Below, piece by piece: positions 35,160 to 44,921 of a stretch of DNA of 64,000 nt. Where the stretch lies: positions 310,001 through 374,000 of the forward strand of contig AP024596.1 in the NCBI GenBank assembly GCA_019704295.1. Reading direction: 5' to 3'. This DNA comes from Sulfolobales archaeon HS-7. GTDB taxonomy: Archaea > Thermoproteota > Thermoprotei_A > Sulfolobales > Sulfolobaceae. The translations under genes were made by a program, and so were the position numbers. The notes below the pieces were generated by a model, which was given only the letters and a program-made list of their open reading frames with translations, searched no databases and was not told where the DNA came from. How positions within the stretch are numbered: the first letter of the stretch is position 1; each line of letters starts with the position of its first letter.

Positions 35160-36173
35160 TTAATCTTGACTCTTTTCGGGTCTTCTCCTTTTTTCTATAA
35201 CGTAACCTGCGAGCATTCTTATTCCATATTCTTTTGCCCTCTCTACTGCCTCATCTACTGCTGACACCGCTAAAAATAGCCTAATGGGGTTCTCGAATCC
35301 ATACACCTTAGATACTACGTTTGTCTTGATGTTAAACCAGTCCACGTCGTCACCCTCTGCAAACGATTTAACCTCTATAAGATATACTTTGCCGTTCTTC
35401 GCTAGTATGTCTATCTCGTATATCGTTCCCTTAGCTCCAAACTGTCCAGTAGCGTCCTTATACGTAAGTCTGTTAACGTAAGTGAGATCTATTCCCTCTT
35501 CCTCAACTAATTCCTTAAAGAAAAGTCGCATTACTTCCTCGTAGTCTTCTCCCCATCTCTCACCCATCGAATCCATTCTCTTTTTGATTCCATTAACGTC
35601 CTTCTGCACACCGTATATCGCCTCAGCCAACTTAGCTATCTGCTGTTCGGCCTTATTTTGAGCCTCGGCAAGTCCGGCAACTGTATCCTCTAACCTAGTT
35701 AACCTCTCCTCTGTTTTCTTTTGAGCCTCGGCCAACTCGTTGAGTTTCTCCTCTGTTTTCTTTTGAGCCTCGGCAAGTCCGGCAACTGTATCCTCTAACC
35801 TAGTTAACCTCTCCTCTGTTTTCTTTTGAGCCTCGGCAAGTCCGGCAACTGTATCCTCTAACCTAGTTAACCTCTCCTCTGTTTTCTTTTGAGCCTCGGC
35901 AAGTCCGGCAACTGTATCCTCTAACCTAGTTAACCTCTCCTCTGTTTTCTTTTGAGCCTCGGCCAACTGTCCTACTGTCCTTACCACTCCCTCTAGCAGT
36001 AACTTGGTTTCAGTATTTACCCTGATCTGTTCATCTAAGCTTCTCCTTATGTTACTAAGCTCTACCCCCCACTCTATCTCCTTTATCCCTATCGCGTCCC
36101 TAAACTCCTTTCTGAATTCAGGGTCCTCCTTTAGGAGTTTTATTAGGATGTTTTTAATTTCATTAGACGTCAA
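35160..36173 (-). CDS. Coiled-coil repeat protein with PD-(D/E)XK nuclease domain (copy 1)
   Basis: 337-aa protein of a Sulfolobales family resembling DUF3782/DUF1626. Residues about 70-190 are a coiled coil built from 21-residue repeats (LTRLEDTVAGLAEAQKKTEER, in key form) and shorter 14-residue units. The C-terminal domain has Asp255 (YEIDILA) and Glu267-x-Lys269 (LIEVKS), a PD-(D/E)XK nuclease triad, with an upstream acidic helix ERWGEDYEEV. It is a paralogue of 58678-59559. Its function is not known; a DNA-cleaving or DNA-end-related role is inferred from the fold. Confidence 0.85.
   Translation of the reverse strand: MTSNEIKNILIKLLKEDPEFRKEFRDAIGIKEIEWGVELSNIRRSLDEQIRVNTETKLLLEGVVRTVGQLAEAQKKTEERLTRLEDTVAGLAEAQKKTEERLTRLEDTVAGLAEAQKKTEERLTRLEDTVAGLAEAQKKTEEKLNELAEAQKKTEERLTRLEDTVAGLAEAQNKAEQQIAKLAEAIYGVQKDVNGIKKRMDSMGERWGEDYEEVMRLFFKELVEEEGIDLTYVNRLTYKDATGQFGAKGTIYEIDILAKNGKVYLIEVKSFAEGDDVDWFNIKTNVVSKVYGFENPIRLFLAVSAVDEAVERAKEYGIRMLAGYVIEKRRRPEKSQD
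35650..35970 (-). repeat. 63-bp tandem repeat array within coding DNA
   Basis: Three consecutive 63-bp copies (35755-35817, 35818-35880, 35881-35943) are identical, with a near-identical fourth unit at 35650-35712 and a 42-bp short unit between. All keep the reading frame and add three heptads each. Perfect identity indicates recent expansion or gene conversion. Confidence 0.92.
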
Positions 36174-36456
36174 TTATCTTCTGATATAACTCTTTCGTGA
36201 ACCAGCATATAAGAATTGCCAAAAATAAATTTAGAAACCTTTTGGGAATTTTCCAAACTTGCATGGTTAAATTTAACACTGGTCGTTCTTAACGGTCTAT
36301 CAAAAATTTAGTAATAAATTGGCTTGATAACATATCAAAACATTATGAATTCTGATCCCAATGTGAAACCGGAAAAAATCGTGTTAAGCGTACGTTTCGT
36401 GTTCTTACAAAAGATATATCGAAAACCTTTTATTCTATCTTAGTGTGCGTGACTAT

Positions 36457-37893
36457 ATGAGTTCTAATAACACAGCAATGAAGACATTATTGATCCTTTC
36501 GCTGATGCTAATCCTGATCAATTACGTGGAAACGATGGTTGTTCCAGCATTGCCGAAAATACAGCAGGATTTCGCTACCACAGCCACTACAGTGGGTTGG
36601 GTCACCTCAGCGTATTTAATAGTGGGAGCTATCGCGTCACCAATTTTCGGAAAATTAGCTGACAGGTATGGCAAAAAGAAAATGTATGTGACCGCGGTTA
36701 TGTTTTACATAATAGCAGTGGGATTGGCCGGTATTTCCCCATCGATAGGCTTCCTCATCGGAGCGAGAGCAATTCAGGGTCTTGGGTACGCTGTTTTCCC
36801 CATAGCTATAGCAATTATTACCGACGTTTTTCCGAAGGAGAGAGTAGCCTTCGCGCAGGGTATACTTAGCGGAACGTTAGCAATAGGACCTGCCTTAGGG
36901 TTACTGATAGGTTCCTATGTCGTCCAGGATCTGGGATGGCCTTATGCCTTTCACACAGCCTTCATACTCTCTTTAATAATATTTGTAATTTCCCTAAAGT
37001 ATTTAGAGGAAACTAACGTAAGGACGATGGAGAGAGTAGATTATCAGGGAGCTTTATTAATAGGTATAAGCATGGCATCTGTTCTCATTTACCTAACTGA
37101 TGGTCCTAGCTATGGCTGGGTTACTCTTCAGCAGTTAAGCTTGCTTGTAATATTTGCTATAACGCTTGCTATATTCATAAGGCTAGAACAGAGGAAAGTA
37201 GAGCCTCTCATGAAATTAAGTCTATTCAAAATAAGGAATGTAATGGTTGCTAACGTAGCTGGGATAATCTCAGGAATATCGATGTTCCTTATGTTCATAG
37301 CCATAACATATTACTCCCAGCTACCCAGACCCTTTGGACTAGGACTTTCAATAATTCAAGCGGGTTTACTTATGAGCCCAGTTGCAATAGTTATGGCAGT
37401 CATAGGACCTTTTGTTGGAAGAATGGTCAGTAAAATTGGACCTAAGTTGCCTCTGATCGTGGGTTCTGGTATAGGAATGATAGGGTTTTCGACCTTCATA
37501 TTTAACAGATCCACGCCAACTGCAATAGTGGAGGATACAATACTTTCTGCGGCTGGACTTATCTTCATTATAGTTCCTTTGGTTAACATGATCGCCGTTT
37601 CACTTCCTCCTGAGTCGAGGGGTGTAGGTATAGGAATGAACACGTTAATAAGGACATTGGGAAGTTCGATAGGACCCGTCATAAGTACGACGCTTATGGA
37701 TACGTTTCAAACGAGTTATGTAATGCTTTTTAATAACCAGATAATTCCGGTGGGCGACTTTCCATCTTCAACAGCGTTTGACATAATATTCGCGATCGGA
37801 ACTTTTTCTATGCTATTAACGCTCATTATTTCTCTTTGGACCAAGAACTATAGAGCTGAGGTGAAAGGGGAAACGGTTGCGATAGGCGGATAA
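36457..37893 (+). CDS. MFS multidrug exporter, DHA2-like (14 TM)
   Basis: 478-aa membrane transporter with about 14 hydrophobic helices, driven by protons. Family motif A is GKLADRYGKKK between TM2 and TM3; TM5 carries GPALGLLIGSYV (motif C, antiporter). It would export drugs or organic acids. The ATG at 36457 is preferred over GTG 36445, because TTTTATTC centred near 36431 gives about 26 nt. It is unlinked to neighbours, with the divergent nuclease gene about 280 bp upstream. Confidence 0.9.
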   Translation: MSSNNTAMKTLLILSLMLILINYVETMVVPALPKIQQDFATTATTVGWVTSAYLIVGAIASPIFGKLADRYGKKKMYVTAVMFYIIAVGLAGISPSIGFLIGARAIQGLGYAVFPIAIAIITDVFPKERVAFAQGILSGTLAIGPALGLLIGSYVVQDLGWPYAFHTAFILSLIIFVISLKYLEETNVRTMERVDYQGALLIGISMASVLIYLTDGPSYGWVTLQQLSLLVIFAITLAIFIRLEQRKVEPLMKLSLFKIRNVMVANVAGIISGISMFLMFIAITYYSQLPRPFGLGLSIIQAGLLMSPVAIVMAVIGPFVGRMVSKIGPKLPLIVGSGIGMIGFSTFIFNRSTPTAIVEDTILSAAGLIFIIVPLVNMIAVSLPPESRGVGIGMNTLIRTLGSSIGPVISTTLMDTFQTSYVMLFNNQIIPVGDFPSSTAFDIIFAIGTFSMLLTLIISLWTKNYRAEVKGETVAIGG

Positions 37894-37967
37894 TTCCATT
37901 TTCAAGACAATACTTCCCTGAGGTGTAGCAAAAGGGTCTAACTGAGCGGATTATTGAACTTAGATGG

Positions 37968-38897
37968 TTAGTTTTCCCTTTTCAAGACATCGGCGATTAT
38001 CTTAACACCTTTCTCGACGTAGGAGGTGTCCTTTATGCCCAGGGAAATTCTAAAGCCATCATTTAATCCAAAAACAGTGCCAGGTAGAACCAATACTCCC
38101 CTTTCCTTAAGCTTGTACGGTACATCAGAGTCGGCCATAACATAGGCGTAAGGTAGGTGTTCCGTGTGAATAAGGTTAATTCCGTATTTTCTCATAATCC
38201 TTTCATTATTCTCGACTATTTCAAATGCCCTCCTCTTGACTTTCTCAATATTCGTGAAGAAGGTTGAGGCTATCACCTCAACGAACCCTATAGGAGGGGG
38301 AGCTATTAGTTCCTGGACTTTCTCGATTCTCTTAATTATCTCGGGTTCAGCTATAACCCATCCGGCCTTTCTGTCCTTAAAGTTACATATCTTGGTAGTT
38401 GAGCCGATTCGGATTACGTTTTTCAATGGGAACGGCTTATATTCTCCAACGAAGGGAGCAAACGTCTCGTCAACTACTACAAAGCAGTTTAGTTTCGAGC
38501 AATTTTCAGAGAGTTCCTCTAAACTTTCAACAGAATACCCAAGAGGGTTATTAGGGGAACTAAGAGCAATGTTATAACTCAGGTTCTCTGGGTTATCCCC
38601 TTTCCCCCTTATTATATTTGCTCCAACAAGTTCGAGCTGGGCTACTATGGGATCGTATTCAGGAACTGGGACAAAAACCTTACTGCCCTTATCGAAAACT
38701 GCCAGAAAAGATAGGAATAACCCCTCCTGCGCACCGTGAGTTACGACGATTTCGTCTCCTTCTATTTTTAAAAACTCGTAAAGGGGAGTCTTCACTTCTT
38801 CTAACTCCTGGTAGTCCATGGGTTCAATCCCGCTACCTCCTAAGTTTATATCGCAATTGTTTTTCAACCACTCAAAATGAGGAATGTCCCTGATCAT
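37968..38897 (-). CDS. PLP-dependent class I/II aminotransferase
   Basis: 309-aa fold-type I aminotransferase. SPNNPLG at 114-120 binds pyridoxal phosphate, VVDETFAPF holds Asp143, and the Schiff-base Lys169 sits in GSTTKICNF. It is short for the family (usually 370-400 aa) and lacks an N-terminal arm. The amino acid substrate cannot be assigned; a biosynthetic or catabolic amino-group transfer is likely. It is divergent from the DUF255 gene, sharing a 52-bp promoter. Confidence 0.85.
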   Translation of the reverse strand: MIRDIPHFEWLKNNCDINLGGSGIEPMDYQELEEVKTPLYEFLKIEGDEIVVTHGAQEGLFLSFLAVFDKGSKVFVPVPEYDPIVAQLELVGANIIRGKGDNPENLSYNIALSSPNNPLGYSVESLEELSENCSKLNCFVVVDETFAPFVGEYKPFPLKNVIRIGSTTKICNFKDRKAGWVIAEPEIIKRIEKVQELIAPPPIGFVEVIASTFFTNIEKVKRRAFEIVENNERIMRKYGINLIHTEHLPYAYVMADSDVPYKLKERGVLVLPGTVFGLNDGFRISLGIKDTSYVEKGVKIIADVLKREN

Positions 38898-38949
38898 GTT
38901 TCTATCTATGCTAACTCTAGTTTAAAGGTTTAAATGAGGGAGGTACTAT
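38898..38949. promoter_or_regulatory. Shared divergent promoter, 52 bp
   Basis: TTTAAAGGTTTAAA at about 38920-38934 is readable as TATA in both directions, about 25-33 nt from each start. GGGAGGT (38938-38944) is an SD-like motif before the ATG at 38950. Confidence 0.5.
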
Positions 38950-40824
38950 ATGAACCAAAAATTAGCAAAGTCAAGCAGTTCATATTTAAGAGAAGCTATA
39001 TCACAACCAGTAGAGTGGAGGATATGGAATGACGAGGCTTTTGCCGAGGCTAAGAACTTAAACAGGCCGATTCTCGTTGACGTTGGTGCGTCGTGGTGTC
39101 ACTGGTGTCACGTAATGGACAGAGAGACCTACGATAACGAGGACATAGCTAGAATTATTAATGAAAACTTCATCCCAATAAAGGTCGACAGGGACGAGAT
39201 GCCGGACATCGATAGGAAGTTACAAAAGGCGGTGTATGAGATAACTGGCCAAAGTGGCTGGCCTCTGACAGTCTTCATGACGCCTGAGGGTCTGGTTTTC
39301 TTCGGTGGTACTTATTTTCCTCCAGAGGATAAGTTAGGCATTCCAGGAATGAAAAGAGTTCTAACCTCTGTTATTTCGTATTGGAAGGATACCAAAGGGA
39401 ATGTTGAAGGAGTGAAATTCAATCAGTTAAAAAATACCGAAGGTACAGAAATCGATCCTCAGCTAACTACAGAAAGTATTCTCACTTACTTCGATTGGGA
39501 TTTTGGGGGAATTGAAGGGGGAATGAAGTTTCCTCATCCACCTGTCGATTCACTTCTTCTTGCAGAAGCCTACTGGAACAATGACGACTTGGCAAAGAAG
39601 GCCGTTTACCTCACATTAAAAAATATGTATATGGGCGGATTAATGGATCAGGTAGGCGGAGGATTTCACAGATATACTGTAGATAGAGAATGGTGGGTTC
39701 CTCATTTCGAAAAGCTCCTTATAGATAACGCGGAAATTCTGATCACTTACGTTAACGCCTATACTTACTTTCGTGATGAGCAGTTCTTAGATGCAATAAA
39801 TATGAGTATTAGCTTCTTGGACTCTATAAGAGATGACGATGGTCTTGCTTCTAGTGTTGATGCGGACAGTGAGGGAGTTGAGGGCAAATATTATACCTGG
39901 ACCGTTAACGAGGTAAAGGAGATCTTCCCGGAAAATCCTGAAAGAGTAATAAGGCTCTTCTCAATGGATATACCGGGTGGGGAAGTAGAGGGAAGAAAGG
40001 TATTGAAAAGAAAGTATGATAACGAGGAAATCTCTAAGAGGTTCGGAGTAAACCCAACGGTTTTTCTAACGGAAACTAGGAGAAGGATGTTAGCAGAGAG
40101 AATGAAAAGGATCCCTCCAATGATTGATAAAAACAAGTACTCATATCCCAACTTTAGGGCCGTAGAGGCATACCTGTGGGCTGGAGAGCTCCTAGACGTT
40201 AATACAACGTGGGCTCAACAGTTACTCAAAAGAGTAAATAAAATAACGCGGAGGATTAACAGTGGTGGAGAACCGTTATTTGAGGACTTTGCTGCAGCAG
40301 CCTCCTGCATGATAAAGGCGTACGAAATTACTAGTGATGAAGGCCTTTTGGATAAGGCAATTAGCTACGTTGATGAGATTAAGGAAGTAGAATTCCCTCC
40401 AATTGAGGAACAGCCAAGTTTTTCCCCTACAGTCTTGTTAGGCATGATAATTCTAAAGATAAATTCAATAAGACCTGGTACTTTCTCCGAGTCGTTATTA
40501 AATAGAATAACTGGAATGAAAGCTGGAGATCCATTATTCAGTTCTGGTTTAGCCCTTCTAAGGGAGCTGAAAAGGAGAGGGGTTGCGCATATAGTTATAA
40601 CAGGAGATGATGAGAACTCTAGGAAACTACTTAGGAGGGCTGTTTCACTTTACTATCCGTTGAAGGTTGTTGAAAGAGTTAAAGGAGAAAAACATGACAA
40701 CCCGGTTATTAATTCAATGCTAACAAAAACTAAGGGAAATGGGACAGCCTTTGTATGTGTAGGTCATAAATGTTCACCTCCCGTAAGTGACCCTACTCTA
40801 CTTATAGTTAGACCTGAGAGTTAG
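38950..40824 (+). CDS. DUF255 thioredoxin-fold/GH-like protein (YyaL/SSP411 family)
   Basis: 624-aa protein with an N-terminal DUF255 thioredoxin-like domain (WCHWCHVMDRETY, CHWC active site) and a long C-terminal (alpha/alpha)6-barrel-like region similar to cellobiose 2-epimerase folds. This is the family of bacterial YyaL and mammalian SPATA20. Its function is unresolved, perhaps thiol-redox linked to carbohydrate or protein handling. Length is near the family norm (about 640-680 aa). It ends 4 bp from the convergent FAD oxidase stop. Confidence 0.88.
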   Translation: MNQKLAKSSSSYLREAISQPVEWRIWNDEAFAEAKNLNRPILVDVGASWCHWCHVMDRETYDNEDIARIINENFIPIKVDRDEMPDIDRKLQKAVYEITGQSGWPLTVFMTPEGLVFFGGTYFPPEDKLGIPGMKRVLTSVISYWKDTKGNVEGVKFNQLKNTEGTEIDPQLTTESILTYFDWDFGGIEGGMKFPHPPVDSLLLAEAYWNNDDLAKKAVYLTLKNMYMGGLMDQVGGGFHRYTVDREWWVPHFEKLLIDNAEILITYVNAYTYFRDEQFLDAINMSISFLDSIRDDDGLASSVDADSEGVEGKYYTWTVNEVKEIFPENPERVIRLFSMDIPGGEVEGRKVLKRKYDNEEISKRFGVNPTVFLTETRRRMLAERMKRIPPMIDKNKYSYPNFRAVEAYLWAGELLDVNTTWAQQLLKRVNKITRRINSGGEPLFEDFAAAASCMIKAYEITSDEGLLDKAISYVDEIKEVEFPPIEEQPSFSPTVLLGMIILKINSIRPGTFSESLLNRITGMKAGDPLFSSGLALLRELKRRGVAHIVITGDDENSRKLLRRAVSLYYPLKVVERVKGEKHDNPVINSMLTKTKGNGTAFVCVGHKCSPPVSDPTLLIVRPES

Positions 40825-40828
40825 TAAG

Positions 40829-43801
40829 TTAGGACATTATTTGTTTTACAACAATGGTCTCAAGTTCTACTCTCTTTTCGTTTAACTTGTCTAGAAGAGC
40901 ACTTTTGAATATCTTCTCGTCTATAGGTTCATCTGTTAAACCTTTTATGCCCTCATAGAGCTTTTCAACGAAGGGTGCGAATTGTGTCGATCTTAGTATG
41001 CTTGAGACCAGTTCGGCATATTCCTTTATAATTACTATTTGATTAGCCTGTTCTTTGTGAGAGCTCATAATCTGTCTAAGATTTTTACCCATTTCCCTAC
41101 TCATTTCATCCACCATTTCTGAGATTACTGGTTCTATTATCTTTTCGTAATCGTCAAGACCACTGGATACAAAACTAGCCGTTTCAGCAATAACGTTTAC
41201 TTTAGACGTGATCGCCTTAGTAATAATGTCAGTTACTATTTTCCTTATCTCCGCTTCTTCCTCTTTCGGAACGGTAAATTTATTTGTAACTTCAAAAACC
41301 TGTATACCTTGCCTTCTACCCAAGTATTCCGTAAGTGTTATGGCATTTATCCCTAGATTCTTGAATTTAATTGCGGCAAATGGACACATAGTTACTATCG
41401 TTTTATAGTTCTCACCTATCGCCTTAGCTATCTTATCTGCTCTTTTTCCCATGCTTTTTTCAAGTTGAGCCCCTGAACATCCCTCTATCTTCTTAACCCT
41501 AAAGCCCTTTTCCCTAAGTCTTCTGACTACTTCGTCAGCATATCCCCTTGCAAAACACGCTAAGTGGAGATTAATCTCCTCGTCTCCCCTAATATCCATC
41601 GATTTAAGCATTAAAACCTCCAGAGGTGTGGTTTGATAATTAACTGGTACTCCAGACATCTTTGAGTAATCCACATACGCTTCCGATAACATCTTATAAT
41701 CTTCTGGAGATATGGTGACAATTTCTTCCGAGTCGATCATCATTTTAGCATTCTGTTTTATTTTGTTGATTACTTCTCCTCCGTTTCCGCTTATGAAGTC
41801 AATGAATCCCGTATCGTACTGAGTGCCTACAATCCTCACTTTAAGTCCAAGTTTCTTAATAACTGCTAAAGACGACATTACTACCCCGCTGTTCTCTAAA
41901 CCTGTTCTTCCGATCCATAGTATTAGCGGAGAGTTTTCATCAATAATATCCTTATATTCCGGAGGGACAAGGTCTATGTTAACAGGAGACTCCTTCGGCA
42001 TTTTCTTAGCGACTAAACTGTTGAGCCTAACAAGTAATGACGAAATTGGAATTCTTGCTGGACATACGCCATCACAAAGTCCGCATTTATGACATCCGGA
42101 AAGTTCTGCTATAGCCGAGTCTGGTATATCAACTCCACCAGAGAGGTGATAATCCGATATTGCGCCCTTAACGAAGTCGAACATACCTTTTGGGGCATAG
42201 GGCATTTGAGGTATTAACCTATATTGTGGACAAACTGTAACACACATTGCGCAGTCGATGCACTTCATTGCGTAATCCGCGAAGATATCCATGTATTTCT
42301 TAGCATTTTTGAACCCTTCATCAGGGCCGCCCCTGCTTACAGCTTTTACCAATCCAACTGCAAACTTAAACGTTAATGCCTCCTTTTGCTTTTGAACTAT
42401 ATCGTTTACTGCCTTCGCCCTAATCTTTGTGTCGAAAACTTTCCCAGGATTAAATAGCTCCTCTGGATCGTTTTCTTCCTTATATTTTCGGATTTCCTCG
42501 TACCTGTCAACACCCTTTTCCTGAAAAGTTTTCCCCATGGCGTTAAGCCTGTTACGTGCGTATTGATGGACGAAAATCCCGACTGAAAGCATGGAACCAC
42601 CGGCTTTAATCATTTCCTCCATCATGAAGGTGTTCTTCGCCAACTCGTAGAGGATCTTCTTATCCTCGGGCGGTAACTCCGACTGCACAAAGGCGTTTAC
42701 CAATAAAACCTCCCTTCTTTCAAGGTCAATGTCGAGATCAAAGCCGTTGTCTATATCTCCAAGTTTACCAAGATTCTTCTCCATGCTCTGCACGAAATCT
42801 CTCAATTTAGTGTAACTTAATAGTCCGTGCTGATGTATCAAAAGCCCTTTACTTCTCAACGCTGCAACTACACCGTGATTAAATGACCACCATCCTGTCC
42901 ACTCTCCCTCGAAAATCCTTCCCTCTAGATTATTTGCAATTCTCTTTATCTTCGGCTCTACTAACATTGACCTTTGTGCAGGATACAATATTACCATATT
43001 CCACACGTTCGGTTCTAATGGTGCCTTAAAGTTCCTATATACATAAGATGATATAGACGGTCCTCTAACTTGAACGTGCCACGCTGGAATTGCCTCTCTA
43101 TAAAACTCCATTATTGCATCGTATGCTTTCGTGAAAGAATCAAAGGCTATCGTCATAGCTTCTGTTGCTGAGAAAGGCCTTAATTTTAAACCGATTTCAG
43201 TAATTAAACCAGTTGTACCCTCCGCCCCGCACACTCTTGCCAAACCGTTTCCTGATAAAGTTATGTACTCCCCCTTGGGATTGACCATCTTTACGTAATT
43301 AACGTTATCACAAATGAATCCGTACTCATATGAACCTATTCCGAGGACGTCTCCCGCAACTCCCCCACCTACTGAGGAATCATAGGAGGATGGAAAAGTA
43401 CGCAACTGCATTCCTTTTTGTTGAGCGTAAAGGTCAACTAACTTCCATGTAGCTCCAGGACCTACTACAGCATCCTTTAATTCCGGGTTTACTACTACCT
43501 TGTCCATCTTTGAAAAGTCCACTGTTATTCCTCCGTCGGTGGGAATAGCATTACCATATCTATTCGAACCTCTCCCATAGGGAGTTATTGGGACTTTATA
43601 TTTAGTAGCAATCTTAACCAGATCAATCACGTCCTCCACAGTTTCGGGATAAACGACGTAATCAGGAATTATTTTTATCTTGATCCCACTCCACACTAAC
43701 TGAGGGACGAAGCCTAAATCTGCTGAGTGAGCGTACCTTTCCACTATAGACTCCGAGAAATTGTCCCCAAACCTATCAGAAAGCTCTGTCCTTATAGACA
43801 T
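40829..43801 (-). CDS. 990-aa FAD-linked oxidase fused to Fe-S and CCG-like domains
   Basis: Fusion of D-lactate/glycolate dehydrogenase-type modules. FAD_binding_4 occupies about 50-210 (PYGRGSN, SSVGGGVAGDVLG), with the FAD-oxidase C-terminal domain to about 460 ending NPGKVF (452-456). Two 4Fe-4S motifs have Cys514, 517, 520, 524 and Cys570, 573, 576, 580. A CCG-like region follows (LHLACFARG, EGCSG, TMCPFAA), then a C-terminal helical tail of roughly 130 residues that I cannot place. It should oxidise a 2-hydroxyacid and send electrons to a quinone or ferredoxin. A possible leaderless start lies near ATATAAAAG. Confidence 0.85.
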   Translation of the reverse strand: MSIRTELSDRFGDNFSESIVERYAHSADLGFVPQLVWSGIKIKIIPDYVVYPETVEDVIDLVKIATKYKVPITPYGRGSNRYGNAIPTDGGITVDFSKMDKVVVNPELKDAVVGPGATWKLVDLYAQQKGMQLRTFPSSYDSSVGGGVAGDVLGIGSYEYGFICDNVNYVKMVNPKGEYITLSGNGLARVCGAEGTTGLITEIGLKLRPFSATEAMTIAFDSFTKAYDAIMEFYREAIPAWHVQVRGPSISSYVYRNFKAPLEPNVWNMVILYPAQRSMLVEPKIKRIANNLEGRIFEGEWTGWWSFNHGVVAALRSKGLLIHQHGLLSYTKLRDFVQSMEKNLGKLGDIDNGFDLDIDLERREVLLVNAFVQSELPPEDKKILYELAKNTFMMEEMIKAGGSMLSVGIFVHQYARNRLNAMGKTFQEKGVDRYEEIRKYKEENDPEELFNPGKVFDTKIRAKAVNDIVQKQKEALTFKFAVGLVKAVSRGGPDEGFKNAKKYMDIFADYAMKCIDCAMCVTVCPQYRLIPQMPYAPKGMFDFVKGAISDYHLSGGVDIPDSAIAELSGCHKCGLCDGVCPARIPISSLLVRLNSLVAKKMPKESPVNIDLVPPEYKDIIDENSPLILWIGRTGLENSGVVMSSLAVIKKLGLKVRIVGTQYDTGFIDFISGNGGEVINKIKQNAKMMIDSEEIVTISPEDYKMLSEAYVDYSKMSGVPVNYQTTPLEVLMLKSMDIRGDEEINLHLACFARGYADEVVRRLREKGFRVKKIEGCSGAQLEKSMGKRADKIAKAIGENYKTIVTMCPFAAIKFKNLGINAITLTEYLGRRQGIQVFEVTNKFTVPKEEEAEIRKIVTDIITKAITSKVNVIAETASFVSSGLDDYEKIIEPVISEMVDEMSREMGKNLRQIMSSHKEQANQIVIIKEYAELVSSILRSTQFAPFVEKLYEGIKGLTDEPIDEKIFKSALLDKLNEKRVELETIVVKQIMS

Positions 43802-44123
43802 TATAGGTTCCTTATCTATTTTCTCACTTTTATATTTTTATGTATAATGTTCTTAAATAATAACTACGTATGTGATCGTGAGTATTACGTTTACCCAATA
43901 GTTGTAACTAGATGTACTCCTACAACACTTACCAGAGTTTTTCAGGCACTACATCACTAGATGAGAAGCAATAAAAGATTTTCAATTCTGACAAGCTAAT
44001 CCAAAACAGGTGTTAACGCTAGCAAAGGTCAGGGGAGTCCTACCTTTCTATAGAGAATTACATATTCCCGCAAACGGGATCTTTCTCTCCGTTAACTGCT
44101 TAATAGTTAAAGAAGCAGAGAAC
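43802..44123. other. Intergenic region, no gene supported
   Basis: Holds the AT-rich promoter of the FAD oxidase at its left. A 4-bp GC hairpin (CCCG/CGGG around CAAA at 44067-44078) lies 45 bp past the end of the aldose epimerase on its own strand and could be part of a terminator. Nothing else is recognised. Confidence 0.55.
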
Positions 44124-44921
44124 TTAAATGACTCTCACTTTGAAGCTGAATTCCCTTCTCTCCTCCGGCTTGAGAATAGTTAATCCTATCCCGTTATGGA
44201 ACGCATCAGGTATTCCCGACATGGGTTCTATGGCCACTGCACCATTAACTCCAGTATAAATCTGAACGTAGGGCATCTCCTGTCTTTCTAAGATTACTGT
44301 TAAATGCGAAGACGTAAGTTTGACTTCTCCTTGGATCAAGAAACAGTCGTCAAAGTTTCCATTCCCATCTAGATTCACATCAACTGTTTGTCCCGTAGGT
44401 ATATTATTCTGAGAAAGATATTTTTTCCCCTTTGCAATTACCTTCCAATCTTCATTCACCACAAAGTAAGGATGCGCACCGACAGTAAGGGGGGCGTTTT
44501 TCATTCCTATATTCCTGATCTCGTAAGAAACTTGAACATCAGATGAGGCAAATCTGTACTCAATTTTGGAGAGTAGAAGTGAAGGGTAGCCGGGATTCTC
44601 TAGTACAGTGCGTAATCTTACCGTATTTTCAGTTATCCTTTCAAATTCCCATTTCACGTCCTTCCCAAACCCGTGGATTGCATTTCCCTCCCTATTTTTA
44701 GAAAGTTCATAAACAACCCCCTCGAATTCGTAGCTTCCCCCTTTTATCCTATTAGCAAAGGGTAAAAGGTTAGCCATTCCACCGTGAGTCTGATCGTCTA
44801 CATTCCCTGGAAGTAGAACGTTCTTGTTCTCATATTCAAGTCGTGATAGATATGCGCCTAGTTTATGAATTTCTGCGTACCACTTGCCGTAGTTTAACCT
44901 TAGATCCGGCTCTTTTTGCAC
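44124..44921 (-). CDS. Aldose 1-epimerase-like (mutarotase)
   Basis: 265-aa GalM-fold protein. It has AIHGFGKDVKW (His), TVGAHPYF (His) and VAIEPMSG (catalytic Glu), as in aldose 1-epimerases that interconvert sugar anomers. Starts with GTG at 44921, overlapping the molybdopterin enzyme by 22 bp, so it is the last gene of a three-gene operon with an acyl-CoA dehydrogenase and a molybdenum hydroxylase. Its role next to these genes is unclear. Confidence 0.85.
   Translation of the reverse strand: MQKEPDLRLNYGKWYAEIHKLGAYLSRLEYENKNVLLPGNVDDQTHGGMANLLPFANRIKGGSYEFEGVVYELSKNREGNAIHGFGKDVKWEFERITENTVRLRTVLENPGYPSLLLSKIEYRFASSDVQVSYEIRNIGMKNAPLTVGAHPYFVVNEDWKVIAKGKKYLSQNNIPTGQTVDVNLDGNGNFDDCFLIQGEVKLTSSHLTVILERQEMPYVQIYTGVNGAVAIEPMSGIPDAFHNGIGLTILKPEERREFSFKVRVI

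Noticed and set aside
35650-35970. Regular 63-bp repeats looking like a CRISPR or minisatellite
   Set aside because: Repeats are contiguous without unique spacers and lie in frame within a coding region; they encode heptads.
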